Position numbers and translations under genes: made by a program
The notes under the pieces: model-generated
What the model saw: only the letters and a program-made list of their open reading frames with translations
Database searches by the model: none
What the model was told of the DNA's origin: nothing
Shown: piece by piece, positions 18,199 through 26,532 of the stretch
Position numbering within the stretch: the stretch's first letter is position 1
Layout of the letters: each line of letters opens with the position of its first letter
Source of the DNA: DASTPP01 sp035762175
GTDB lineage: Bacteria; Myxococcota_A; Polyangia; Polyangiales; Polyangiaceae
Direction: 5' to 3'
NCBI GenBank assembly: GCA_035762175.1
Contig: DASTPP010000111.1
Location: forward strand, 89,854 to 153,853
Length of the DNA: 64,000 bases

Positions 18199-18490
18199 GC
18201 CCGCGCCGGCCGCGACCGCCGACCGCCCCCCGCCCCTCGGCGTGGCCCCGCCGAGCGCGAAGCGGCGGCCTGCCGCCGGGCTCGCGCTCGCGCCCTCGCG
18301 CCGTTTCGCCCGAAAGAAGGCGCTTCGGGCCCGTCGCGGGCGGTCGGGCGAAAGGCCCTTTACGCGAGCGCCCGGGTGATTACCCTAGGGGGGTTCTTTG
18401 ACAAGCGAGTTTTCTGCGTACGGTCTCCGGCGCCCCCGCCCACGGGCGGCGCGCCGGGCCCGACGTCGAAAGCTTTCTTCCCCGCACCAC

Positions 18491-20104
<1,614 letters not shown>

Positions 20105-20311
20105 GCCTCGCCCCCGCTAACTTCCTGGCCCCGGTCTTGGGACGGGCCGAAGGGCGCCCGCCGGCGACCTCGACGCCCTCTTTCTTCGCCAGGCAGCGAA
20201 GCGCGAGACGGAAGATGTCGGCCGCCGACTGAACGCCGAGCTTCTCGTGAAGCGCGGCGAGTAGCGCATCGTCGGCGTCGGACAGCCTGACAGCCACCTG
20301 CTTGCTGGTCT

Positions 20312-20355
20312 GCATTGCATGCCAGGGTAGCATTCGCATGCCACGCATGCAATGC
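20312..20355. promoter_or_regulatory. inverted-repeat operator candidate upstream of the regulator/integrase
   Basis: Perfect inverted 10-bp arms, gcattgcatg at 20312-20321 and catgcaatgc at 20346-20355, enclose a second direct repeat (gcatgcc at 20317-20323 and 20336-20342). The block spans the start codon of the ribbon-helix-helix gene. This is the expected layout of an autoregulatory operator; binding is not shown. Confidence 0.5.
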
Positions 20356-20885
20356 GGCAGGCAGCGGGGGGGCGAGGCGCCAGGCCGAACGGCACAGCCA
20401 ACCCGCGCGCCCTTCCGACCGATGCGGAGGGCGCAACGCGAGCCTGCCCTACGACGAGGCCGGCGTCGGCCTGGGGCGCCCCCACCTGCTCGGTTCGCCG
20501 CTGGGGCTCTGCCGGCCTCCGGGGGGCGACTACAACACCCCGGGGCGAGAGGGTCGAACGATACGCCCCCTTCGATGGGAGCGAAGGCCGAGGCCTCAGG
20601 GCGCAGCTCAGCGCCAGCACCTCGAGCGGGCGACCCGTCGTTACAGTGACGCTGTCAAGGCGTCGGGCCTGCGCGCGAGCGCGCCACCCCGCCAGGGCGT
20701 TGCGTACACCGCGGGTGCGCGTAGCGGTCCCGAAACCCCACCCCGGCCCCCGCCTGGCGGGCGCTCGCGCGCGGGCGCGCGTTGACCTGATCCAGAAACC
20801 CCGCCCGGGCCCGCCGAGCGGCCGGGCCATGGCGCGAAACGACGCGACGCATCGAGCGCTAATCCTTCGATGGCCCGGGCAGGTC
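20356..20885. other. intergenic region in element
   Basis: No gene with coding character was found. Long open frames exist on both strands but have the Arg/Pro/Gly composition of shadows. A short palindrome (ACAGTGACGCTGT at 20643-20655) lies in it. It may hold the promoter of the regulator/integrase genes on the left and of the small gene at 20886 on the right. Confidence 0.35.
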
Positions 20886-21137
20886 ATGGCAACGAAGCCG
20901 ACCCGCACCCCCGAACCGACCACCCTGCAACCCCACCCCTGCCCCGCCCCGGGCGCCCCTCTCGGCCCCGGCGTCTTGCTCGTCGGCCTCAACCTCGAGC
21001 TCGCCGCCGGCGTCTTGATCGCCTGGCTTGGCGCCCGACGCCGCAAGGCCAAGCGTCGCCGCCCGCCCTGGGGCTCGGCCCCGGCGAAGCGCGCCGCCTC
21101 GAGCCGCAAGGCGCCCCACCCGCCCCGCCGTCGGTAG
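20886..21137 (+). CDS. small single-pass membrane protein
   Basis: This 83-residue ORF begins at ATG 20886. It has a Pro-rich start, one hydrophobic helix near residues 28-45 (PGVLLVGLNLELAAGVLIAW), and a strongly basic C-terminal half rich in Arg, Lys and Ala. That layout is typical of small phage or mobile-element membrane proteins. I do not recognise a family and it may be non-functional. No partner gene overlaps it. Confidence 0.4.
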   Translation: MATKPTRTPEPTTLQPHPCPAPGAPLGPGVLLVGLNLELAAGVLIAWLGARRRKAKRRRPPWGSAPAKRAASSRKAPHPPRRR

Positions 21138-21185
21138 CGCCGCGATCGGGCGCAACTGGGCCGCTGCCCGGCCGACGGGGCGAGC

Positions 21186-21388
21186 ATGGCAACCCCTCTC
21201 GCCCGCTGGCTCGCCCCGACCCCCGATCATCACCGTGGTGCCTCGGCGCCGCCGAACTCGCCCCGGCCCGGGGCCGCCCCGCCCTGGCGCTGCACCTCGA
21301 GCGGCCCGACCCGGCCGGGCCGACCGTCGGCGCCTGGCGCGACGAGCACGGGCGACTCTGGGCCACCGTCGAGCCGGGCCGGGCCTAG
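21186..21388 (+). pseudogene. frameshifted copy of a small element protein
   Basis: The segment starts like the intact gene at 22379-22561 (MATPLARWLAPTPDHH against MRYALWHDPSPDH) in one frame. It then continues in a different frame with a block close to the intact gene: ALALHLERPDPAGPTVGAWR against ALELHLERPGCAGLIVGTWR, then DEHGRLWA against DERGRPWG. A single indel around 21225-21235 would restore one ORF. The stop at 21386-21388 is shared in style with the intact copy. It is read as a decayed paralogue of an unknown small protein. Confidence 0.5.
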
Positions 21389-21496
21389 GTTCGCGGCCAC
21401 CCCGCCCGGGTCTGTGCCGGGGTTTCGTCAAGCGCCCCGCGCGCGCCGCGAAACCAAGATCCCACGACGCGCTCGCACGCTGAGCCGGAAGAGACG

Positions 21497-21904
21497 TCAG
21501 ACGCGCTGCATGTGGTCTTCAAAGAACCGCATGGCATCGTCCCGGGACTTCGAGTCCTTGGTCACGGCTTCCGTAAGCTCTTGCAGCTCCTGGTCGGTCG
21601 CGTTGACGGAGTAACCGTTGGCTTGGAGGAAGGCGAGGGCCGCGGCCAAGGCAGTTCGCTTGTTCCCGTCCTGGAACGCGTGCGCCTTCGCAATGCCATG
21701 GAGGTAGACCGCGGCCTTCTCAGCGAGGGTCGGGTAGGCGTCCTGTCCACCGAACCCCTGCTGAGGCTGATATACGGCCGAGTTGAGGCCGTGGAGACTT
21801 AGGACGCCAGGCGCACCCCCAGAAGCCCCGACTTGATAGTCGTGCTCACGGATGACGTCGTCTACGTCGAGATAAATGACGTCGTCAGGGTCGACGCTTG
21901 TCAT
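21497..21904 (-). CDS. doc: Doc-type Fic-domain toxin
   Basis: This 135-residue protein is a Doc-type toxin that phosphorylates elongation factor Tu and arrests translation. The Fic/Doc core is visible at residues 75-83 (HAFQDGNKR), with an N-terminal YLDVDDVIREHD segment typical of the family. It overlaps the antitoxin gene upstream by 20 bp, the usual layout of a coupled pair. It lies leftward in the element and probably stabilises it or acts in abortive infection; which of these is inference. Confidence 0.85.
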   Translation of the reverse strand: MTSVDPDDVIYLDVDDVIREHDYQVGASGGAPGVLSLHGLNSAVYQPQQGFGGQDAYPTLAEKAAVYLHGIAKAHAFQDGNKRTALAAALAFLQANGYSVNATDQELQELTEAVTKDSKSRDDAMRFFEDHMQRV

Positions 21905-22061
21905 TCTCAGCGAGCAGCACGAAGGCGCCGGCGTGACGCGCCCTGACTACTTCCTGAGCACGACGGACGAGGTCCGCACGACGGCGTTCGCGTTCAACGG
22001 ACGCCGACGGGGTAGGCCTCTCGGTGACCACCACATCTTCTTCCGTGTCGAACTTCGCCAT
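21885..22061 (-). CDS. phd: Phd-type antitoxin of the Doc pair
   Basis: This 58-residue protein begins at ATG 22061 after a good Shine-Dalgarno (ggaggtg). It is short and charged (MAKFDTEED, then ERERRRADLVRRAQEVVRA) and directly precedes and overlaps doc, so it is the antitoxin. Phd proteins also repress their own operon. Two direct agagtct repeats at 22116-22122 and 22131-22137, upstream of the gene, may be its operator. Sequence similarity to classical Phd is weak; the assignment rests mainly on context. Confidence 0.7.
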   Translation of the reverse strand: MAKFDTEEDVVVTERPTPSASVERERRRADLVRRAQEVVRARHAGAFVLLAENDKRRP

Positions 22062-22378
22062 TTTTGCACCTCCCGCCCGTAATACGGAGCGTCGCAACGA
22101 ATGGTTTGCTGGTCAAGAGTCTGACGTATCAGAGTCTAAGGATGCCGTTAAAGCAAACTCCGCGCCATAGTCGACTAGTCCGCCTCTAGGCGTCTATCGT
22201 ACGGTAGAGCCCGAGTTTTTGGCTGCGTCCTGACGGAGTTCGAGCTTGCCCCAGACAGTAACCCCCTGTTCTCCTGACGGGGCGGCCCTGGGGACTAGTA
22301 CCCCCAGGGCCCCCCCAGATGGCGGGTTAGGCTCGTTTGTCCCCCACAACCGGCCCGGGGGCCGGCCGAAGGGTCGGC
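22062..22378. other. divergent regulatory region
   Basis: No gene was found. This stretch is less GC-rich than its neighbours and separates the leftward phd-doc pair from the rightward small gene at 22379. It holds agagtct direct repeats (22116-22122, 22131-22137), the imperfect palindrome ctatcgtacggtag (22194-22207) and a strong GC stem-loop (22286-22309). Promoters for both sides are expected here, but no consensus pair was clear. Confidence 0.35.
22286..22309. terminator. GC-rich stem-loop without U-tract
   Basis: The arms ccctgggg (22286-22293) and ccccaggg (22302-22309) form a perfect 8-bp stem with an 8-base loop. There is no T-run after it on either strand, so a terminator role is weakly supported. 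Confidence 0.3.
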
Positions 22379-22561
22379 ATGCGCTACGCCCTCTGGCACG
22401 ACCCCAGCCCCGACCACCCGCCTTGTTACTCCGGTTCGTTCGGGCTCGCCCCACTCGCTGGCGGCCTCGCCCTCGAGTTGCACCTCGAGCGCCCCGGCTG
22501 TGCGGGGCTGATCGTTGGCACCTGGCGCGACGAGCGCGGGCGGCCCTGGGGCCGGGCCTGA
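22379..22561 (+). CDS. small element protein of unknown function (paralogue family)
   Basis: This 60-residue ORF starts at ATG 22379 and reads MRYALWHDPSPDH, then ALELHLERPG and VGTWRDERGRPWGRA. The same signature is found at 21186-21388 (frameshifted) and as a fragment near 41890-41943. Three related copies at both ends of one element suggest a family with a function or past duplication. No catalytic or membrane feature is visible. Confidence 0.55.
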   Translation: MRYALWHDPSPDHPPCYSGSFGLAPLAGGLALELHLERPGCAGLIVGTWRDERGRPWGRA

Positions 22562-22595
22562 CGTCGGGCCCGGTCGAGACGCACGGCGCGGCCGG

Positions 22596-22964
22596 CTATC
22601 GCTTCGATTTCGGTAGCGTCTTGGGCCTCGCCGCGACCTTCGAAGGCGAGGCCTTCGGCGCGTTGGGCGCAAAGAACGGCTCGGCCAGGGCGCGCAGCTC
22701 GGCGCGCCGGGCCTGGCTCGCGCCCTCGAGCTCGCCGGCGAGCAGCACGAGCGCGGCGGCGACGGCGAGCGAGCGGCCCCGCTCGGCGCCGCCGGGCAGC
22801 TCGAGGGCTTCGGCGATCTGCGGCGCGAGCGCCCACGCTTCGGCGGGTAGGCTCAGCCGGACGGCCGGCCGCCCGTTGGCGGCGCGTTCGGCGGCACTCT
22901 CGCCCGCCCACCCTTCGGCGGGGCGGCTGGCGTTGCGCCGGGGCGGCGCCTTCGTCGTGGGCAT
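22596..22964 (-). CDS. hypothetical element protein, last gene of an operon
   Basis: This 122-residue protein begins at ATG 22964, 10 bp after the stop of the upstream gene. The N-terminus is basic and Pro/Ala-rich, the middle is helical (AVRLSLPAEAWALAPQIAEALELP, shortened here), and the tail has the PKASPSK motif also found at the end of the 25188 protein. A low-complexity Lys/Pro/Ser tail shared by two genes of one element suggests a common role, but no domain is recognised. Confidence 0.55.
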   Translation of the reverse strand: MPTTKAPPRRNASRPAEGWAGESAAERAANGRPAVRLSLPAEAWALAPQIAEALELPGGAERGRSLAVAAALVLLAGELEGASQARRAELRALAEPFFAPNAPKASPSKVAARPKTLPKSKR

Positions 22965-22974
22965 GGGGCTCGGT

Positions 22975-23178
22975 TTACTCGCTCTCCGCCGCCGAGCGTA
23001 GCCACTCCGCAAGGCGCTCGCGCGGGGTGCCCGCGTCGAGCTCGAGCCGGCGCAGCCGCCGGGCGGCCCGCACGACCCCGCCCGCGTCGCCCGCGCGTTT
23101 GGCCTGGCAAAACTCCGCCCGCCCCGCCTCCCACGCGGCCGCCGAAAGGAACGGCTCGGCCTCGCCGCGGGCCGTCAC
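22975..23178 (-). CDS. small hypothetical element protein
   Basis: This 67-residue ORF starts with GTG 23178, which overlaps the stop of the upstream small ORF (GTGA). The sequence is helical and mixed-charge (MTARGEAEPFLSAAAW, then GGVVRAARRLRRLELDAG and RLAEWLRSAAE). The overlap and close spacing place it in the same leftward transcript. No family was recognised. Confidence 0.5.
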   Translation of the reverse strand: MTARGEAEPFLSAAAWEAGRAEFCQAKRAGDAGGVVRAARRLRRLELDAGTPRERLAEWLRSAAESE

Positions 23179-23309
23179 GACGGACCCCCGCCAGCGAGGG
23201 CGAGCACCCGCGGCACCGGCAGGCCACCCGCGCGGCACCGGGCGCGCACGTCGAGGGCGGCGAGGCGCCAGCGGGCGGCCGGGGTGGCGTCGGGCAAGGC
23301 GTCTGTCAT
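23175..23309 (-). CDS. very small hypothetical element protein
   Basis: This 44-residue ORF begins at ATG 23309 and reads MTDALPDATPAARWRLAALD then VRARCRAGGLPVPRVLALAG. Its stop overlaps the GTG start of the next gene by 3 bases. It is too short for a confident call, but the coupling favours translation. Confidence 0.4.
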   Translation of the reverse strand: MTDALPDATPAARWRLAALDVRARCRAGGLPVPRVLALAGGGPS

Positions 23310-23436
23310 CGGTCGTTCCCTCGTACCTCGCGCCCGGGTTGAACGATCGGCCCGGGGCTCGGGCGACATCGCCCCGGGGGCGTCGAGCGCTCGCCAGGGC
23401 CTCGGCAGGGCCGGGCCCGAGCGAGCGGCCGAGGCG

Positions 23437-24072
23437 TCAGGCCGCGTCGGCGGCCGGGGCTTCGGGGGCGGGCGCCTCGAGCCGCCCCGCCCGGAACAGG
23501 GCCGCCTCGACGTGGGCCCGCACGCGCTCGACGTCGCGCACGAGGGCGGCGCGGCGGGCGGCCGCGGCGCGGGCCGGGTCGACGCCGACCTTGCGCACGC
23601 CGCGGGAGCCGGCGACGCGGGCGGCCTTCGGCACGGGGCGGGGCTCGGCCGCGGGGGCCTCGGCCATCTCGGCGGCGACGAGGGGGGCGGGCGCGGGGGC
23701 CTCGGCCGGGGCGGGCGCCGCCTTGGCGCGCGCTTGGGCCAGGGCCGCGTGCGAGGCGAAGGCGAGGGCGTGCGCGCGGGCGCCCTCGAGCCCCGCCAGG
23801 TCCGCGTGCCGGCCGAGCAACCGGGCAACGAAGGCCTCGGCGCGGCGGTCGTACTCGGCGCCGTCGATGCCGAGCAGCTCGCAGACGGCCGCCTTGCGGC
23901 GCTCGGTCGCGCCGAGCACCGCCGCGATGGGCGCGCCCGAGCGGTGCCGCCCGTGCTCGTCATACACCATCACGTGGTCTTCGAAGTACGCGGGGAACCC
24001 CTCGAGATGCCCCACGCCGTCGGTCACCTTCCGTGCCTCAACCGCCGCCGTCGCCTTCGTCGTGCTCGCCAT
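23437..24072 (-). CDS. hypothetical element protein with Pro/Ala-rich linker
   Basis: This 211-residue protein has a conserved-looking first half (VGHLEGFPAYFEDHVMVYDE, then ATERRKAAVCELLGIDGAEYD and RRAEAFVARLLGRH), an Ala/Pro-rich linker in the middle and a basic helical end (RAAAARRAALVRDVERVRAH). The ATG at 24072 lies 15 bp from an 18-bp dyad that is a likely operator. No domain was recognised; by position it is an early element gene expressed with its neighbours. Confidence 0.6.
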   Translation of the reverse strand: MASTTKATAAVEARKVTDGVGHLEGFPAYFEDHVMVYDEHGRHRSGAPIAAVLGATERRKAAVCELLGIDGAEYDRRAEAFVARLLGRHADLAGLEGARAHALAFASHAALAQARAKAAPAPAEAPAPAPLVAAEMAEAPAAEPRPVPKAARVAGSRGVRKVGVDPARAAAARRAALVRDVERVRAHVEAALFRAGRLEAPAPEAPAADAA

Positions 24073-24086
24073 ACCCAGAGCTTAAT

Positions 24087-24104
24087 GCACTGTGCCCACA
24101 GTGC
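24087..24104. promoter_or_regulatory. dyad operator candidate
   Basis: GCACTGTG and CACAGTGC are perfect 8-bp inverted arms separated by 2 bp. On the minus strand a possible promoter, TTGCAC ... TAAGCT with 16-bp spacing, would place the dyad between -35 and -10, so binding would block transcription of the 24072 gene. Confidence 0.5.
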
Positions 24105-24131
24105 AAGGAGCACGGGCCTACAAAGCACGAG

Positions 24132-24157
24132 AGGCCGGACGATTTCTCGCCCGGCCT
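24132..24157 (-). terminator. stem-loop between element genes
   Basis: The arms aggccgg (24132-24138) and ccggcct (24151-24157) form a 7-bp stem with a 12-base loop, downstream of the stop of the 24182-24580 gene. The T-tract on the leftward transcript is short (tctcgtgcttt), so termination may be partial. Confidence 0.35.
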
Positions 24158-24181
24158 TCTGGTACGTAGAGTTGACTATAC

Positions 24182-24580
24182 CTATCCTTCGGCCTTCGCC
24201 TCGGCCTCGGCAACGCTGTGCGGCGGCGACGAGGGCGGCCCGCCGCCGAGCCGAGCGACCTCGGCGCCGACGATCGCCAGCGCCCTGCCGACGAGCCGCA
24301 GCTCGCGCCCGTTGACGTCGGCGATCTGCTCGAGGATGCCCCAGTCGTCGGCGTCATCCCTGAGCGCCGCCCGGGCGATCTCGGCGGCCTCGCCGGCGAG
24401 GCTTTCGGCGAGCTTGTAGAGGGCGCGCGCGTACGCGCCGGCGTCGCCGGACGAAAGCACGTGCTCGGCCGAGCTCGCGTAGAGGGCAACCACGGCCGCC
24501 TCGGTCTCGTGCGCGATGTGGCGGCAGATGGCAAAGAGCGCGCGGGCGCGGGGGCGCTCGAGGGGGGCGGGGCGGGTCAT
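24182..24580 (-). CDS. hypothetical helical element protein
   Basis: This 132-residue protein is all-helical by composition (ALFAICRHIAHETEAAVVAL, then KLAESLAGEAAEIARAALRD, ELRLVGRALAIVGAEVARL). It contains no catalytic motif. Its ATG overlaps the stop of the upstream gene (ATGA), so both are one unit. I do not recognise the family. Confidence 0.55.
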   Translation of the reverse strand: MTRPAPLERPRARALFAICRHIAHETEAAVVALYASSAEHVLSSGDAGAYARALYKLAESLAGEAAEIARAALRDDADDWGILEQIADVNGRELRLVGRALAIVGAEVARLGGGPPSSPPHSVAEAEAKAEG

Positions 24581-24984
24581 CGGGCACCCCCGGCCGGGGC
24601 CGCGCGCGGCCGCGCGGGCTTCGCCTCATCGAGCGCCGCGGCGACGAACCGGAGGGCTCGGGCGATGCGCCGGAAGTAGTAGGCCGGGCGGGCGTCGAGG
24701 TCGCCCGCGTTCGTCGACTCCTGACCGGCGCGTTGCAGGACGGCCAAGCCCATGACGTGCAGCGCCTCGAACCGGTCGGCCCCGGGCTTCGCCCGTTCGA
24801 CGTCGAGGGCGAGCGCGGGCAGGCTGTCGCCGTCGATGACGGCCGAGAGCGCCCGGGCGGCCTTCGTCGCCTTGACGGCGGCGGGCCCGAGCGGGGCGGG
24901 CGGCGCCGGCGCGCGCTTCAGCGGCGGGGCCTTCGGGCGGGGCAAAGTTGACCCGCCTGGCTTGGGTGGTGCTAGCTTCGGCAT
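24577..24984 (-). CDS. hypothetical element protein, first gene of the leftward operon
   Basis: This 135-residue protein starts at ATG 24984 after a Shine-Dalgarno-like gggaga. The first 45 residues are Pro/Lys-rich (PKLAPPKPGG, PRPKAPPLKRAPAP) and the rest is helical (KATKAARALSAVI, FEALHVMGLAVLQRAG, YYFRRIARALRFVAAALDE). It is divergent from the 25188 gene, with a shared inverted-repeat control region between them. The function is unknown. Confidence 0.55.
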   Translation of the reverse strand: MPKLAPPKPGGSTLPRPKAPPLKRAPAPPAPLGPAAVKATKAARALSAVIDGDSLPALALDVERAKPGADRFEALHVMGLAVLQRAGQESTNAGDLDARPAYYFRRIARALRFVAAALDEAKPARPRAAPAGGAR

Positions 24985-25122
24985 TGTTCGTTTCTCCCGT
25001 GCAGGGTTGGGCGGACACGGGCCCTCGGCGTCTGATCCACGCCGGGGGCCCACTTGTTTTGTCGTGCGCGCAAGGCGCCTGAGCCTCCGTTATGAATTAT
25101 TGGCGGTATGCTTGCAACAGAA

Positions 25123-25143
25123 AAGCAAGACGCGCTCTTGCTT
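25123..25143. promoter_or_regulatory. inverted-repeat operator candidate between divergent element genes
   Basis: Eight-base arms aagcaaga and tcttgctt at 25123-25130 and 25136-25143 are perfect inverses with a 5-bp spacer. They lie in a locally A/T-richer zone 45 bp before the 25188 start. A second stem-loop, CCCCGC/GCGGGG, follows at 25156-25174. A candidate operator for the regulator encoded at 25188. Confidence 0.45.
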
Positions 25144-25187
25144 GCGTCTCTGTGGCCCCGCATAACAAGCGGGGTTAAGCTGCGGCA

Positions 25188-25544
25188 ATGCCCCGAGGCA
25201 GACCGCCGAAGCCAGAGGCCGAACTCAAACGGCTCTATGTGAGCGTGAAACTCACCCCCGCCGAACGCGCCGACTTCGACAGGGTGCTCGAGCTGCGCAA
25301 CGAAGAGGTGCGGCGCCTGACGGGCGAGCCCATCACCTTGACGGCGAGCGATCTGCTTCGCCGTCTCATCGCTAAGGAAGTCGAGCGCCTCGGCATCCGG
25401 CCCGCCGCCGGCGACTCGAGGCCGCCCCCGCCACCGGAGCCCGAGCCCCCGGCGCCCCCCGCCCCGAAGGCCTCCCCGGCGAAGGTGCCGAAGGCCTCGC
25501 CCTCGAAGGGCAAGATCGAGTCGGGTAAGGGCCGGCGCCGATGA
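25188..25544 (+). CDS. putative DNA-binding regulator
   Basis: This 118-residue protein has a basic start (MPRGRPPKPEAELKRLYVSV) and helices typical of small ribbon-helix-helix or related regulators (LTPAERADFDRVLELRN, ASDLLRRLIAKEVERLGI), then a Pro-rich acidic linker and the PKASPSK-type tail also seen in the 22596 protein. It is divergent from the 24984 operon and likely controls it through the inverted repeat at 25123-25143. The assignment to DNA binding is from pattern, not from a recognised family. Confidence 0.5.
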   Translation: MPRGRPPKPEAELKRLYVSVKLTPAERADFDRVLELRNEEVRRLTGEPITLTASDLLRRLIAKEVERLGIRPAAGDSRPPPPPEPEPPAPPAPKASPAKVPKASPSKGKIESGKGRRR

Positions 25545-25582
25545 TCTCCGGCCTCGGCGCCCCGTGCGCTAGACTGGGGACC

Positions 25583-25783
25583 ATGGCCCCGACGGACGAC
25601 GACCCCGAAACGCTCGAGCCCGAGACCGAGACCGATGTCGAGCCGATCGACCCCGAGGACGCCGACGCGGTTGCTGCCGCGCTCGACCGCGTCGAGGCGG
25701 GGGGCGAGCTGGTCGACGGCGAGGCCTGGCTCGCGGGCTGGCGCGAACGGCTCGACGCGAAATGGCGCGCGCGCACCGGCTAG
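25583..25783 (+). CDS. putative antitoxin of the ParE-type pair
   Basis: This 66-residue acidic protein (MAPTDDDPETLEPETETD, then DADAVAAALDRVEAGGELVDG and EAWLAGWRERLDAKW) directly precedes and overlaps the toxin gene by 22 bp. Acidic, Asp/Glu-rich size and position fit an antitoxin; family resemblance is not clear. ATG 25583 was preferred over 25541 because the upstream residues are not coding-like. Confidence 0.6.
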   Translation: MAPTDDDPETLEPETETDVEPIDPEDADAVAAALDRVEAGGELVDGEAWLAGWRERLDAKWRARTG

Positions 25784-26055
25784 AGCCGGCCGCCCGGGCC
25801 GAGCTCGACGCGCACCTCAAATGGCTCGACGAGCACAACACGGGCGCGGCGGCGCGCTTCGTCGGGGCCCTCGAGAACGCCCTCGAGACGCTGGCCTCGG
25901 GCGTCGCCGACGGGCGGCCGGTGACGCTGCCTGACGGGCGACGCGTTCGCCGGTGGTACGTGCGGCCGCTCATCCTGTACTACGTGCGCGAGGGCGGCGA
26001 CGTGGTCGTGCTGCGCGCGCGGCACGAGGCCCGACGCCCGCTTGAGCGAGGCTAA
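25762..26055 (+). CDS. ParE/RelE-superfamily toxin
   Basis: This 97-residue protein has the fold-type pattern of ParE/RelE toxins: LEPAARAELDAHLKWL at the N-terminus, ARFVGALENALETLASG, GRPVTLPDGRRVRRWYV and LILYYVREGGDVVVLRARHEARRP. ParE poisons DNA gyrase, while RelE cleaves mRNA; which applies cannot be decided from sequence. It forms a pair with the upstream acidic protein. The end of its coding region is overlapped antisense by the 26337 gene. Confidence 0.7.
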   Translation: MARAHRLEPAARAELDAHLKWLDEHNTGAAARFVGALENALETLASGVADGRPVTLPDGRRVRRWYVRPLILYYVREGGDVVVLRARHEARRPLERG

Positions 26056-26337
26056 CCCCTCGGGCCTCGACGCCGGCGAGGGGGGCGCCTGGGTACGCTG
26101 AGGGGCGTCGCCGTGCTCTTTGAGAAGGCGTTCGATCAACGCGGCGTCAGGACCCCGCCAAAGAACCTCTTGAGAGTCGCGCTCGCTGAACCGCCCGTAC
26201 TCTGAGTAGCGCATGGTTATGACTGCATCGGCCGGCGTCGGCCGATTGACCTTCGTCCCGGTGTCAGACCGATACGAGCCGCGCTCCCAACCGCGCGGGG
26301 TGAGGTGCCACTCTGCCCACTCGTCACCTTGTGCCAT
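25780..26337 (-). CDS. hypothetical protein, overlapping the toxin gene antisense
   Basis: Reading from ATG 26337 the first about 95 residues look coding: MAQGDEWAEWHLTPRGWERG, then DTGTKVNRPTPADAVITMRY and SERDSQEVLWRGPDAALIER. After that the frame continues antisense to the toxin until a stop at 25780, and the composition there is that of a shadow. The real protein may be about 95-100 residues with a lost or shifted stop. No family was recognised. Confidence 0.45.
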   Translation of the reverse strand: MAQGDEWAEWHLTPRGWERGSYRSDTGTKVNRPTPADAVITMRYSEYGRFSERDSQEVLWRGPDAALIERLLKEHGDAPQRTQAPPSPASRPEGLASLKRASGLVPRAQHDHVAALAHVVQDERPHVPPANASPVRQRHRPPVGDARGQRLEGVLEGPDEARRRARVVLVEPFEVRVELGPGGRL

Positions 26338-26532
26338 GGCTACGACCGTAAGGCGCCGAAGGCCTGGCGCAACGCTCCCCCGTGGCTTCGGGCTCGGCAC
26401 CGATCGCGCGCAGGGCGCTGGCGGCGAGGTGGGCGCGCCCGTCGAAGGGGGAGCCCACACCGACCCGGCGACGCGCCTCGAGTTCGGGGGCCTCGCGGGC
26501 GAGGGCCTCGGCGGGTAGGGGCACAGCGGTGA

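Noticed and set aside
18398..18403. TTGACA as ssrA promoter.
   Set aside because: The -10 region (about 18421) is cggtct, so the evidence is too weak.
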